From an uncultured Flavihumibacter sp. (GTDB lineage Bacteria; Bacteroidota; Bacteroidia; Chitinophagales; Chitinophagaceae), in assembly GCA_902168105.1 (NCBI GenBank), contig CABHOY010000034.1:17034-81033 (forward strand): a stretch of 64,000 nt of DNA. The letters run 5' to 3'. Position 1 is the stretch's first letter. Each line of letters opens with the position of its first letter. The notes beneath the pieces are model-generated. The model did no database searches and was not told the origin of the DNA. It saw only the letters and a program-made list of their open reading frames with translations. Below are positions 8,131 through 15,037 of this stretch, in pieces. Position numbers and translations under genes: made by a program.

Positions 8131-8916
8131 TTATGCATATACGGACATCAGTCTGTCAACGGCAGCTTTGCCAGCATCGCCAAGACCAAGGCTGAAATCA
8201 TTTACATAGAGATCGATATGCTGGCGCATTACTGATTCGTCCATTTCCTGCGCGTGAGCGGTTACATAGGAAGACAAAGCAGGATAGTGCTTGTAAGAAT
8301 ACTGAAGGCTGTCGTGTATGAGCTGATCTACCTGTTGTTTGATATGATCAGGAACATCTTTACGGATAAAGATCCCTCCTAAAGGAATAGGGCTGCCAGT
8401 AGTGCTTTCCCAGTATTCGCCAAGATCGATGATCTTAACGAGACCTTTCTGCTGATAGGTGAATCTGTTCTCATGAATGATCACACCGGCATCTACTCTG
8501 CCATCCAATACTGCGTTTTCAATATCAGAGAAGACGAGCACTTCTTTTTGTTTTGCTTCAGGGAATGCAATAGAGAAGAGTAAGTTAGCAGTAGTATTTT
8601 CTCCTGGAATAGCGATCTTACAGTCTTTGATCTTCTCCTGCGGAACATCTTTTTTAGCAATAAGTAATGGTCCGCATCCTCTGCCTAAAGCACTGCCGCT
8701 ATTGAGTAATTCATACTGGTCTTTCACTTTCTGATATACGCCAAAGCTGAGCTTTGTAACGGCCAGTTTACCCTGCATCGCCCACTTGTTCAGTGTTTCA
8801 ACGTCTTCAAGCTGTGTATTGAATGTGAGACCTTTTGTATCGATCTTGTTATTCACCATCGCGTCAAAAATGAATGTATCATTCGGGCATGGTGAGAATC
8901 CTAATGTTAGTTCCAT
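8131..8916 (-). CDS. mqnD: 1,4-dihydroxy-6-naphthoate synthase
   Basis: A 261-residue MqnD, which converts cyclic dehypoxanthine futalosine to 1,4-dihydroxy-6-naphthoate in the futalosine route to menaquinone. The protein has a periplasmic-binding-protein type fold. Family marks are the opening LTLGFSPCPNDTFIFDA, the AVTKLSFGVY segment near residue 53, ALGRGCGPLL near 76, and DAGVIIHENRF near 141, which holds the active-site His. Its start overlaps the end of mqnB by 10 bp, a typical translational-coupling arrangement. Mqn genes for the other steps are not in the window. Confidence 0.95.
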   Translation of the reverse strand: MELTLGFSPCPNDTFIFDAMVNNKIDTKGLTFNTQLEDVETLNKWAMQGKLAVTKLSFGVYQKVKDQYELLNSGSALGRGCGPLLIAKKDVPQEKIKDCKIAIPGENTTANLLFSIAFPEAKQKEVLVFSDIENAVLDGRVDAGVIIHENRFTYQQKGLVKIIDLGEYWESTTGSPIPLGGIFIRKDVPDHIKQQVDQLIHDSLQYSYKHYPALSSYVTAHAQEMDESVMRQHIDLYVNDFSLGLGDAGKAAVDRLMSVYA

Positions 8917-9557
8917 CGTTCAAAATATTTAATCAATGTATCATTCAATTCTTTAATAGCGAGCTGGATCTTCCATTTGCTTTTATCTCTTACTTCTACA
9001 TAGTTGGAGATACTCCGTAATTGCAAGAAAGGGATCTTTTCCTGGAGGCAGGCATAATGGAAAGCGGCACCTTCCATACTCTCAACACCCGGATCATACT
9101 TGTCAACCAATAGCTGACGGGTGCGTTCGCTACCGCTGACGGTATTGATGGTCACACCGGAGGCAGTTGGCAGTTCCGGAAGATGAGGAATATCTTTCAG
9201 CGGATTGATGAGCTGTTTATTGATAAAAGGAGGTTGGTCTGGCTGCCATAACTGTATGTCAAACAGGTCTTTATAGGCCTGATCATCTTCCACGCCGAGG
9301 TCGCCCAGCTGTTCTTTATCGATGATAACTACTTTTCCCATCTCCCAGGAGTGGTCAAAACAGCCGGCAATACCGGCCTGAATAGCAAAATCGGGGCGTG
9401 ATATGGCAAATTGCCTGCCCAGCTGGTATGCGGTATGCATCATGCCGATGCCGCCGATAAGGGTGGTTACCTGGCAATTCTGGTAGTTCTTTCCGGCCAG
9501 ATGGTCCATAAAAGGCTGAATTTCAAAGGGAGTAGCAGCGGTAACCAGTATTTTCAT
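8907..9557 (-). CDS. mqnB: Futalosine hydrolase
   Basis: A 216-residue nucleoside-phosphorylase-fold enzyme that removes the base from (aminodeoxy)futalosine in menaquinone synthesis. It opens MKILVTAATPFEIQPF and carries the GGIGMMHTAYQLGRQF segment, GIAGCFDHSWEMGKVVI, and the substrate-binding ESMEGAAFHYACLQ motif near residue 160. The 10-bp overlap with mqnD strongly supports MqnB over a generic MTA/SAH nucleosidase. A TACCTTTG box ends only four bases before the ATG, so the mRNA may be leaderless. Confidence 0.93.
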   Translation of the reverse strand: MKILVTAATPFEIQPFMDHLAGKNYQNCQVTTLIGGIGMMHTAYQLGRQFAISRPDFAIQAGIAGCFDHSWEMGKVVIIDKEQLGDLGVEDDQAYKDLFDIQLWQPDQPPFINKQLINPLKDIPHLPELPTASGVTINTVSGSERTRQLLVDKYDPGVESMEGAAFHYACLQEKIPFLQLRSISNYVEVRDKSKWKIQLAIKELNDTLIKYFERWN

Positions 9558-9561
9558 GGTG

Positions 9562-9569
9562 CAAAGGTA
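9562..9569 (-). promoter_or_regulatory. -7 box of mqnBD, leaderless arrangement
   Basis: On the minus strand TACCTTTG matches TAnnTTTG exactly and ends four bases before the mqnB ATG (9557). No TTG sits at the expected -33 position. Confidence 0.5.
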
Positions 9570-9614
9570 GGCGCTTTTGGTTTTCTATAAGGATAGGTTG
9601 TGGTTGAATTATTG

Positions 9615-9622
9615 TATTTTTG
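9615..9622 (+). promoter_or_regulatory. -7 box of queD-folE
   Basis: TATTTTTG matches TAnnTTTG exactly, 20 bp before the queD ATG. TTG at 9598-9600 is 14 bp upstream, closer than usual for a -33 element. Confidence 0.5.
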
Positions 9623-9642
9623 CGGAAAATATAGAGTTAATA

Positions 9643-10056
9643 ATGATCTATTTAACGCGTGTGGAGAACTTCAATGCGGCGCATAAGTTATCCAATCCCG
9701 CTTGGAGTAAGGAAAAGAACGAGGAAGTGTTTGGTAAATGTGCTAACGAAAACTGGCACGGTCATAATTACGAATTACACGTAACCGTAAAGGGAACGCC
9801 GGATCCGGAAACCGGATTCGTATTTAATGCAAAGACACTCGGTGTACTTATCAAGGATTATGTAGTTGAAAAGCTGGACCATCGTAATCTGAATATGGAT
9901 GTTGATTTTATGGTAGGTAAATTTACTTCTGCTGAAAATCTCGCTATAGGTATCTGGGACCAGTTAACACCTCATTTGCCGGCTGGCGTAGCCTTACATT
10001 GCATTAAGCTGTATGAGACGCCCCGTATCTATGTTGAGTACTTTGGAGGTAAATAA
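9643..10056 (+). CDS. queD: 6-carboxy-5,6,7,8-tetrahydropterin synthase (PTPS family)
   Basis: A 137-residue 6-pyruvoyltetrahydropterin synthase-fold enzyme. The three zinc histidines are visible: FNAAHKL near residue 11 and WHGHNYELHV near residues 37-47. The catalytic Cys is in FGKCANENWHGHNY, and LDHRNLN near residue 75 carries the family His. ATG 9643 fits the family start. The next gene is folE, whose product supplies dihydroneopterin triphosphate, and queE and tgt occur elsewhere in the window, so a role in preQ0/queuosine synthesis is more likely than tetrahydrobiopterin synthesis. Confidence 0.88.
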   Translation: MIYLTRVENFNAAHKLSNPAWSKEKNEEVFGKCANENWHGHNYELHVTVKGTPDPETGFVFNAKTLGVLIKDYVVEKLDHRNLNMDVDFMVGKFTSAENLAIGIWDQLTPHLPAGVALHCIKLYETPRIYVEYFGGK

Positions 10057-10123
10057 GCGATTATATATCCCATACCTGGTACTTTCAGGAATTGTTGATT
10101 GTTAGACTAAGTTAATTATAGTA

Positions 10124-10711
10124 ATGGCTTACAATAAGATAGAAATGTATGATGAAAAGATAACGAATGATCTTATTCATCATTACAAGAGCAGTATTGA
10201 GTTATTAGGGGAGGATACGAATAGGGAAGGATTACAGAAGACACCTGAACGTGTGGCCAAGGCAATGCAATTCCTCACAGAGGGTTACCAGATGGATGCG
10301 AAAGCTATCCTGGAGGGTGCTAAATTCACAGAGGCATACAGTGAGATGGTGATCGTAAAAGATATAGAGTTGTATTCCCTCTGCGAGCATCACATGTTAC
10401 CGTTCTTTGGAAAGGCGCATATTGCTTATATCCCTAACGGATATATTACCGGTCTTAGCAAACTTGCCAGGGTGGTAGATGTGTATTCCCGGAGGTTACA
10501 GGTGCAGGAACGCCTGACGCATCAGATCCTCGATGCTATCCAGGAAACATTGCAGCCGTTAGGCGTAGGAGTGGTGATAGAAGCGCAACACTTGTGTATG
10601 ATGATGCGCGGTGTGCAGAAGCAGAACTCAGTAACGACAACATCTGCGTTTTCAGGTCAGTTTGAAGATGGCAGAACGAGGAATGAGTTTATGCGATTGA
10701 TTACGAGGTAA
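10124..10711 (+). CDS. folE: GTP cyclohydrolase I
   Basis: A 195-residue FolE, converting GTP to 7,8-dihydroneopterin triphosphate, the first step of folate and of 7-deazaguanine synthesis. The zinc site residues Cys and His are in [19 protein letters not shown] near residues 85-103 and the second Cys in [14 protein letters not shown] near 162-175. The [16 protein letters not shown] segment near residue 30 is the usual N-terminal signature. It is 67 bp downstream of queD on the same strand and is closed by a strong terminator. Confidence 0.96.
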   Translation: MAYNKIEMYDEKITNDLIHHYKSSIELLGEDTNREGLQKTPERVAKAMQFLTEGYQMDAKAILEGAKFTEAYSEMVIVKDIELYSLCEHHMLPFFGKAHIAYIPNGYITGLSKLARVVDVYSRRLQVQERLTHQILDAIQETLQPLGVGVVIEAQHLCMMMRGVQKQNSVTTTSAFSGQFEDGRTRNEFMRLITR

Positions 10712-10732
10712 GAAAGTTCAGGATAGAAATAC

Positions 10733-10763
10733 AAACCGTCTGCTGAGAGCCAGACGGTTTTTT
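10733..10763 (+). terminator. Rho-independent terminator after folE
   Basis: AAACCGTCTG pairs with CAGACGGTTT (10 bp), loop CTGAGAGC, then a T run reaching 10763. It overlaps the last base pairs of the convergent gene ending at 10762. Confidence 0.9.
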
Positions 10764-11280
10764 ATTGGAAGGAAATGATATCCGATAATTCAAATTCGGA
10801 TTGGCTTATACCGGGAAAATACTCGTAAATTGTCAAATAGAAAGCATCTACGTAATACTCCTTTAAAGGATTATCAGGTCGTACAAGAAATGACGTATAG
10901 AATCCATCTTTAGTATGAATCTCGCCGCAATCAAATTTTTCAATTGGGGCATCGACTTCCTTAAACCACTTACTGAATGTAATATACCTGTGGCGACCGT
11001 ATCTATCCTTGTTATTACAGACAAATATAAGTCCGGTATCAGGATTGTTTTGAAAGAATTCAAGAATTACATACTGGATAGTATTTTTAATTTTTCCATC
11101 ATATTTCCTATCGCGGCCTACAGGAGGTTCGTGAGAAAATCCGAAGGATGCTGCCTTGATATCTTTACCGTTATCATCTTTTAAATAGTGACAACCAAAA
11201 TATAAAGAATATGTTAAGCCGGAAACCGATGTGAAATTGTAGCCATCTTTTGTAGGTGTAAGATTATAAAGGTTTGACAA
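10762..11280 (-). CDS. DUF6169-like protein of unknown function
   Basis: A 172-residue soluble protein without signal peptide or membrane segment. It resembles the DUF6169 family as I remember it (N-terminal YNFTSVSGLTYSLYF strand pair, a central SFGFSHEPPVGRDRKYDGKI segment, then TIQYVILEFF and VCNNKDRYGRHRYITFSKWF). The only reasonable start is TTG 11280, because a stop lies 17 codons upstream and no ATG occurs in between. This TTG sits inside the end of a 57-codon gene, so the pair is probably translationally coupled. Codon use and A+T content are higher than in neighbouring housekeeping genes, which suggests transfer. Function unknown; a toxin-antitoxin-like pair is only one idea. Confidence 0.65.
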   Translation of the reverse strand: MSNLYNLTPTKDGYNFTSVSGLTYSLYFGCHYLKDDNGKDIKAASFGFSHEPPVGRDRKYDGKIKNTIQYVILEFFQNNPDTGLIFVCNNKDRYGRHRYITFSKWFKEVDAPIEKFDCGEIHTKDGFYTSFLVRPDNPLKEYYVDAFYLTIYEYFPGISQSEFELSDIISFQ

Positions 11281-11437
11281 ATTTAATGCCTTTGAGAGTG
11301 GATAGTGGTTGTTTGTTATGAATAGCCTCCATTATACGGTTTTGATCTTCCAGCATTTTGGCAAGGAGATTATAAGGCATTTTTGTTCCGGTAGAGGTGT
11401 ACACTTTTTTGTTTTCCATAATGAACTTGTTTTTCAT
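11264..11437 (-). CDS. Small 57-residue protein overlapping the DUF6169-like gene
   Basis: A short gene coding for 57 residues (51 if translation begins at ATG 11419). It has a basic N-terminus and a central amphipathic helix (NLLAKMLEDQNRIMEAI) and ends LKGIKFVKPL. Its last 17 bases overlap the TTG start of the following gene in another frame, typical of coupled small-plus-effector pairs. The N-terminal codons come from a tandem 18-bp repeat (11402-11455). I do not recognise the family; no function can be given. Confidence 0.6.
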   Translation of the reverse strand: MKNKFIMENKKVYTSTGTKMPYNLLAKMLEDQNRIMEAIHNKQPLSTLKGIKFVKPL

Positions 11438-11455
11438 AATAAGCTTGTTTTTAAT
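11402..11455 (-). repeat. In-frame 18-bp tandem repeat at the start of the small gene
   Basis: Read on the minus strand, 11455-11438 and 11437-11420 are 18-bp units identical at 15 positions and encode IKNKLI then MKNKFI; the next 18 bp (MENKKV) is a diverged third unit. The duplication creates two alternative start codons in frame. Confidence 0.6.
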
Positions 11456-11605
11456 GATAAATCGAAGCTAACAAAAACTATCTCTGAAAATTCAAACCTA
11501 ATGTACCCTCGATGATGATATCTATCTCAATTGCTCTATAAATAATTGGTAATTAATTCTTTGTATTGCTCTTCATATCGATGTTCATTTCATTCATTAT
11601 GTATT

Positions 11606-12040
11606 TTACCTCAACATATTCACGGCTGTATCATAAATCCGTTGGCAATACTCACTATCTTCAATAACAGCCGGTAAAACCAATGTATAACTCCATGTGT
11701 TCTGCAATAACAATACGGATGAATAAGGATCGATCGCTTCCTCCACATCGTCTTCTGTCTTGGTCGTTACCTCGACATTGTACTCCAGTCTGTCGATCCT
11801 TCTGGCGAGTAATACAAAACATCCCTCACCGCGTTGGTTAGCAGCGTAGCCATTTTGCTGGTATTGATCGTATGTCTTTTTATCTTTAGCCAGGAGGTAT
11901 TCATATGATTCCTCTTCTGCAATTTCTATGTCCTCCACGATAAGCTGCGCATCGTGACGCTTTAGATCATCAACAAAGGCTGGGAAGAACTCCCTGAATT
12001 CCTTATTTGAGATAAGGCTATAATCATTTCCTGTTACCAT
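11606..12040 (-). CDS. Hypothetical acidic protein, possible orphan immunity protein
   Basis: A 144-residue cytosolic protein, strongly acidic, with no signal peptide, transmembrane segment or motif that I recognise. It has an EDIEIAEEESYEYL acidic helix near residue 37, a hydrophobic strand GCFVLLARRI near 73, and PYSSVLLLQNTWSYTLVLP near 105. Its ATG lies eight bases after the stop of a truncated reading frame (12049-12195) that looks like the C-terminus of a larger protein, which is the position an immunity gene takes behind a polymorphic toxin. That role is inference from context only. Confidence 0.5.
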   Translation of the reverse strand: MVTGNDYSLISNKEFREFFPAFVDDLKRHDAQLIVEDIEIAEEESYEYLLAKDKKTYDQYQQNGYAANQRGEGCFVLLARRIDRLEYNVEVTTKTEDDVEEAIDPYSSVLLLQNTWSYTLVLPAVIEDSEYCQRIYDTAVNMLR

Positions 12041-12048
12041 CGTAATAC

Positions 12049-12195
12049 TTATTTTGGATCCGGAATTACAACAAACAGTTGAGGCTTAAGTGATTTGAAC
12101 AACCCCGGCAAGGTAGGCTTTTTTAGGCCGGATTTTGATATATCACGAAGAGTATGAATATTTGCAATCCAATTACCAAGATATATGCAGAAATA
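12049..12195 (-). pseudogene. C-terminal remnant of a lost gene (possible toxin tail)
   Basis: An open stretch of 48 codons bounded upstream by a TAA and without any start codon reads as convincing protein (LGNWIANIHTLRDISKSG, then LKKPTLPGLFKSLKPQLF, ending VVIPDPK). It ends eight bases before the 144-residue gene. The likely explanation is the surviving C-terminus of a deleted or truncated larger gene; the short basic tail with a following acidic small protein resembles a polymorphic toxin and its immunity partner. Too short to name. Confidence 0.45.
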
Positions 12196-12230
12196 TTAAT
12201 GCATGTGTCAGGTAGAGTAAACCAAATCAG

Positions 12231-13124
12231 ATGAAACACGCTTACGTTTTTCCAGGACAGGGTTCACAGTTCCCGGGTATGGGCAAGAATCTGTACGATA
12301 GCAATCCTAAAGCAAAAGAGCTTTTCGAGAAAGCCAATGAGATATTGGGTTTCCGTATATCAGACATTCTGTTTTCCGGTACTGAAGAAGACCTGAAACA
12401 GACTAAGGTGACGCAACCGGCAGTATTCCTGCACAGTGTGATCGCTTTCCTTTGTGCGGAACCTGCGGCAAAACCGGATATGGTAGCCGGGCATTCACTG
12501 GGTGAATTTTCGGCACTGGTAGCCAACGGCACACTGACATTTGAGGATGCGTTACGCCTGGTATTTATACGGGCTACTGCCATGCAGAAGGCCTGTGAGC
12601 TGCAGCCATCCACTATGGCGGCGGTATTGGCGCTGGATGATGCAAAAGTAGAAGAGATCTGTGCTGCTGTTAGCGCAGAGACAGGAGAGGTAGTGGTACC
12701 TGCCAACTTTAACTGTCCTGGTCAGCTGGTGATTTCCGGTTCTATCAAGGGAATAGATGTAGCCTGTGAAAGAATGAAAGCGGCTGGTGCAAAAAGGGCC
12801 CTGGTATTGCCTGTAGGTGGAGCGTTCCACTCTCCGTTAATGGCGCCTGCCAAAGAAGAGTTGAAAGCGGCTATTGAGAAAACAACTTTCAGCACGCCGT
12901 CCTGCCCGGTATATCAGAACGTGGTAGCCAAAGCAGTAAGCAACCCTGATGAGATCAAACAAAACCTGATCGATCAGCTGACAGGTGCGGTACGCTGGAC
13001 GCAGTCCGTACAGGCAATGGTAGCAGATGGTGCGACTACATTTACAGAAGTTGGTCCTGGTAAAGTATTACAGGGACTGATCGCGAAGATACAGAAGGAT
13101 GCCGTGGTGAACGGGATCAGCTAA
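12231..13124 (+). CDS. fabD: Malonyl-CoA:acyl carrier protein transacylase
   Basis: A 297-residue FabD, which loads malonyl groups on ACP for fatty acid synthesis. The opening FPGQGSQFPGMGKNLYD, the nucleophile elbow GHSLGEFSALVANG (active-site Ser near residue 90), the Arg of FIRATAMQKAC, and the catalytic His in GGAFHSPLM near residue 200 are all present. It stands alone, following the AT-rich accessory stretch on the other strand, and is closed by an inverted repeat shared with the convergent acetyltransferase gene. Confidence 0.96.
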   Translation: MKHAYVFPGQGSQFPGMGKNLYDSNPKAKELFEKANEILGFRISDILFSGTEEDLKQTKVTQPAVFLHSVIAFLCAEPAAKPDMVAGHSLGEFSALVANGTLTFEDALRLVFIRATAMQKACELQPSTMAAVLALDDAKVEEICAAVSAETGEVVVPANFNCPGQLVISGSIKGIDVACERMKAAGAKRALVLPVGGAFHSPLMAPAKEELKAAIEKTTFSTPSCPVYQNVVAKAVSNPDEIKQNLIDQLTGAVRWTQSVQAMVADGATTFTEVGPGKVLQGLIAKIQKDAVVNGIS

Positions 13125-13134
13125 GAAGGAAGCC

Positions 13135-13190
13135 GGAATTAGGAATTGAAGGTGTTATACTATCGTAGTACATCTTCAATCCTTAATTCC
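13135..13190. repeat. Heptad-type intergenic inverted repeat between fabD and the acetyltransferase
   Basis: GGAATTAGGAATTGAAG (13135-13151) pairs with CTTCAATCCTTAATTCC (13174-13190): 17 positions with two wobbles, 22-nt loop. The left arm reads as 7-nt units GGAATTA GGAATTG. It lies between convergent genes and probably terminates both. Confidence 0.75.
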
Positions 13191-13197
13191 TGTTCTT

Positions 13198-13662
13198 TTA
13201 AAAGTCGATGCTGGCATTCCACCACTCAGGGTCGAAGTTTGCGTTTAGTTTCTTATAGAAGTTGATAGCTGGCTCATTCCATTCCAGCACCTGCCAGTTC
13301 ATACCTTTTAGCTTTCTTTCCCTTGCTTCTTCAAATAATCTTTCAAACAGCATGTGGCCTATACGTCTGCCTCTGAAGCTTTCTGTAACTACCAGATCTT
13401 CCAGGTATAGCCTGCATCCTTTCCACGTGGAGTAACGGATATAGTAAAGGGCAAAACCGATAATGGTTTCTTTTCCATCTGCTGTATGAGTGGCCGCAAA
13501 TGCTTTCCAGACCGGATCCTTACCAAATCCGGCATCTTCAAATTCTGCAAGTGTTACGGTAACGGCTTCGGGTGCTTTCTCGTATTCCGCCAGTTCCTGT
13601 ATCAACTCCATTATTCTCGGACAATCTTCTTTTCGTACGTCCCTTATAGTAATTTTTTCCAT
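13198..13662 (-). CDS. GNAT family N-acetyltransferase, diamine (SSAT)-like
   Basis: A 154-residue single-domain GNAT acetyltransferase that uses acetyl-CoA. The pattern resembles spermidine/spermine N1-acetyltransferase: IRDVRKEDCPRIMELIQELA at the start, IGFALYYIRYSTWKGCRLYL near residue 70, the acetyl-CoA pyrophosphate loop FRGRRIGHMLFERL near 101, and the C-terminal LEWNEPAINFYKKLNA followed by WWN. The acceptor could be a polyamine or a thialysine-like amine; sequence alone does not decide. It faces fabD and is divergent from the DinB gene. Confidence 0.85.
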   Translation of the reverse strand: MEKITIRDVRKEDCPRIMELIQELAEYEKAPEAVTVTLAEFEDAGFGKDPVWKAFAATHTADGKETIIGFALYYIRYSTWKGCRLYLEDLVVTESFRGRRIGHMLFERLFEEARERKLKGMNWQVLEWNEPAINFYKKLNANFDPEWWNASIDF

Positions 13663-13748
13663 GGTCCTTCAGGATTATTTACCTGCTCCTGCTGGCAGGT
13701 GACATAATTTTTGGTACTTTGGTGAAGATAGTAACTAAAATTATATCC

Positions 13749-14243
13749 ATGAAGGATATCCTGCTCGGCTATGCAGCTTATAACATTTGGGCTAACAATA
13801 GGATAACGGATGTATTGAAAAAGTTGCCGGATACACAGCTGGACCAGGAAACAGGCAGCAGCTTTGGAAGCTTACGGAAAACTGCGTACCATATGTGGGA
13901 TGTGGAAAGCCTGTGGTACCAGCGTTTGCATCTGGTGGAACAGGCCGTCAAGCCTTCCCCGGGTTTTGAAGGCACGTTCGCAGAAGCGTGCGCCCGCTGG
14001 CAGCAACAATCGCAATTGCTGGCAAACTGGGTAAAACAGGTACAGCTTGTCAGGCTACAGCACGTAGTGGCTTATTACGATACCCGGAAACAATATTGTA
14101 AATCAACCGTTATAGAGATACTGATGCAGGTATTCAATCATGCTACGTATCATCGCGGCCAGCTGGTAACTATGTTAAGGCAGGCCGGTATTACTAAAAT
14201 TCCCGTTACTGATTACAGCGAATTCGCAAGAGGCAGAAAATAA
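13749..14243 (+). CDS. DinB family protein
   Basis: A 164-residue four-helix protein of the DinB/YfiT metalloenzyme superfamily, often thiol-dependent transferases. It opens MKDILLGYAAYNIWANNRI, and the three metal histidines are probably those of KTAYHMWDVESLW near residue 46 and of FNHATYHRGQLVTMLRQAG near residue 131. I use ATG 13749; the frame is open upstream only to TTG 13719. Substrate unknown. It ends 46 bp before the Nudix regulator gene. Confidence 0.85.
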   Translation: MKDILLGYAAYNIWANNRITDVLKKLPDTQLDQETGSSFGSLRKTAYHMWDVESLWYQRLHLVEQAVKPSPGFEGTFAEACARWQQQSQLLANWVKQVQLVRLQHVVAYYDTRKQYCKSTVIEILMQVFNHATYHRGQLVTMLRQAGITKIPVTDYSEFARGRK

Positions 14244-14289
14244 CAGCATCTTGACAGCTGGTCAGCACAAGGCAGACAATCAAATTTCA

Positions 14290-14985
14290 ATGAACGCACA
14301 ATCATTTTATGCTAATGTACCGCAACACCTGGTAGCAGTAGATTGTATTATTTTTGGTTTCGAAAACAGTAAACTGAAGCTGCTGATCATGCAGCGAAAG
14401 GTCGACCCGATGCAGGGCGAATGGTCTCTGATGGGTGGTTTTCTCCAGAAAGATGAGAGTGTGGACGAAGCAGCCGCACGGGTATTAAAACAAACCACAG
14501 GACTGGAAAATATCTATATGGACCAGCTGTCCTGCTACGGGGACGTTGGCCGTGATTCGGGCGCCCGGGTAATATCTATGGCTTATTACGCCCTGATCCG
14601 CATCAGGGAACATGAACACAATCCCACTCAGCAGTTCAGCGCACATTGGCTGGAATTGCACCAGATCCCCAACCTGATCTTTGACCACCGCCAGATGATA
14701 GCTGACGCACTGAAGAAACTGAGGGATAATGCTCATTTTCACCCTATTGGCTTTGAACTGTTACCTGAAAAGTTCACTCTTTCCCAATTACGTAGCTTGT
14801 ATGAGGAGATTTACCAGCACGAGCTGGACAAACGTAACTTCCGTAAAAAGATCCTGTCCATGAATGTGCTGGAGAAACTGGAAGAAAAAGATAAAACAAC
14901 CTCAAAGAAAGGAGCGCACCTGTACCGTTTCGATAAACAGAAATATGAAGAATTAAAAAGGAGAGGGCTGGTGTTTGAGATATAA
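14290..14985 (+). CDS. Nudix-domain transcriptional regulator (NrtR/AraR-like)
   Basis: A 231-residue protein with an N-terminal Nudix domain (about residues 5-145) and a C-terminal winged helix (about 150-231). The Nudix box GGFLQKDESVDEAAARVLKQ keeps the first Glu and the Arg, but the REUxEE core reads RVLKQTTGL, so the catalytic glutamates are missing. The C-terminal part has LPEKFTLSQLRSLYEEIYQ and DKRNFRKKILSM, the helix-turn-helix characteristic of NrtR and of the Bacteroides arabinose regulator AraR. It is therefore more likely a ligand-sensing repressor than a hydrolase. The effector (ADP-ribose, NAD-related or a sugar) and target genes are not visible here. Confidence 0.8.
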   Translation: MNAQSFYANVPQHLVAVDCIIFGFENSKLKLLIMQRKVDPMQGEWSLMGGFLQKDESVDEAAARVLKQTTGLENIYMDQLSCYGDVGRDSGARVISMAYYALIRIREHEHNPTQQFSAHWLELHQIPNLIFDHRQMIADALKKLRDNAHFHPIGFELLPEKFTLSQLRSLYEEIYQHELDKRNFRKKILSMNVLEKLEEKDKTTSKKGAHLYRFDKQKYEELKRRGLVFEI

Positions 14986-15037
14986 CAGTATCTTGTAGGA
15001 GAAAGCCGGTAAATCATTACACTACATCTGTTTATTA

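Noticed and set aside
8477..8734. 85-codon plus-strand frame inside mqnD
   Set aside because: Antisense to a recognised gene and without features of its own.
11505..11572. Minus-strand stretch reading EIDIIIEGTLGLNFQR
   Set aside because: Only 22 codons between stops, no start codon and no partner; too little to call a gene fragment.
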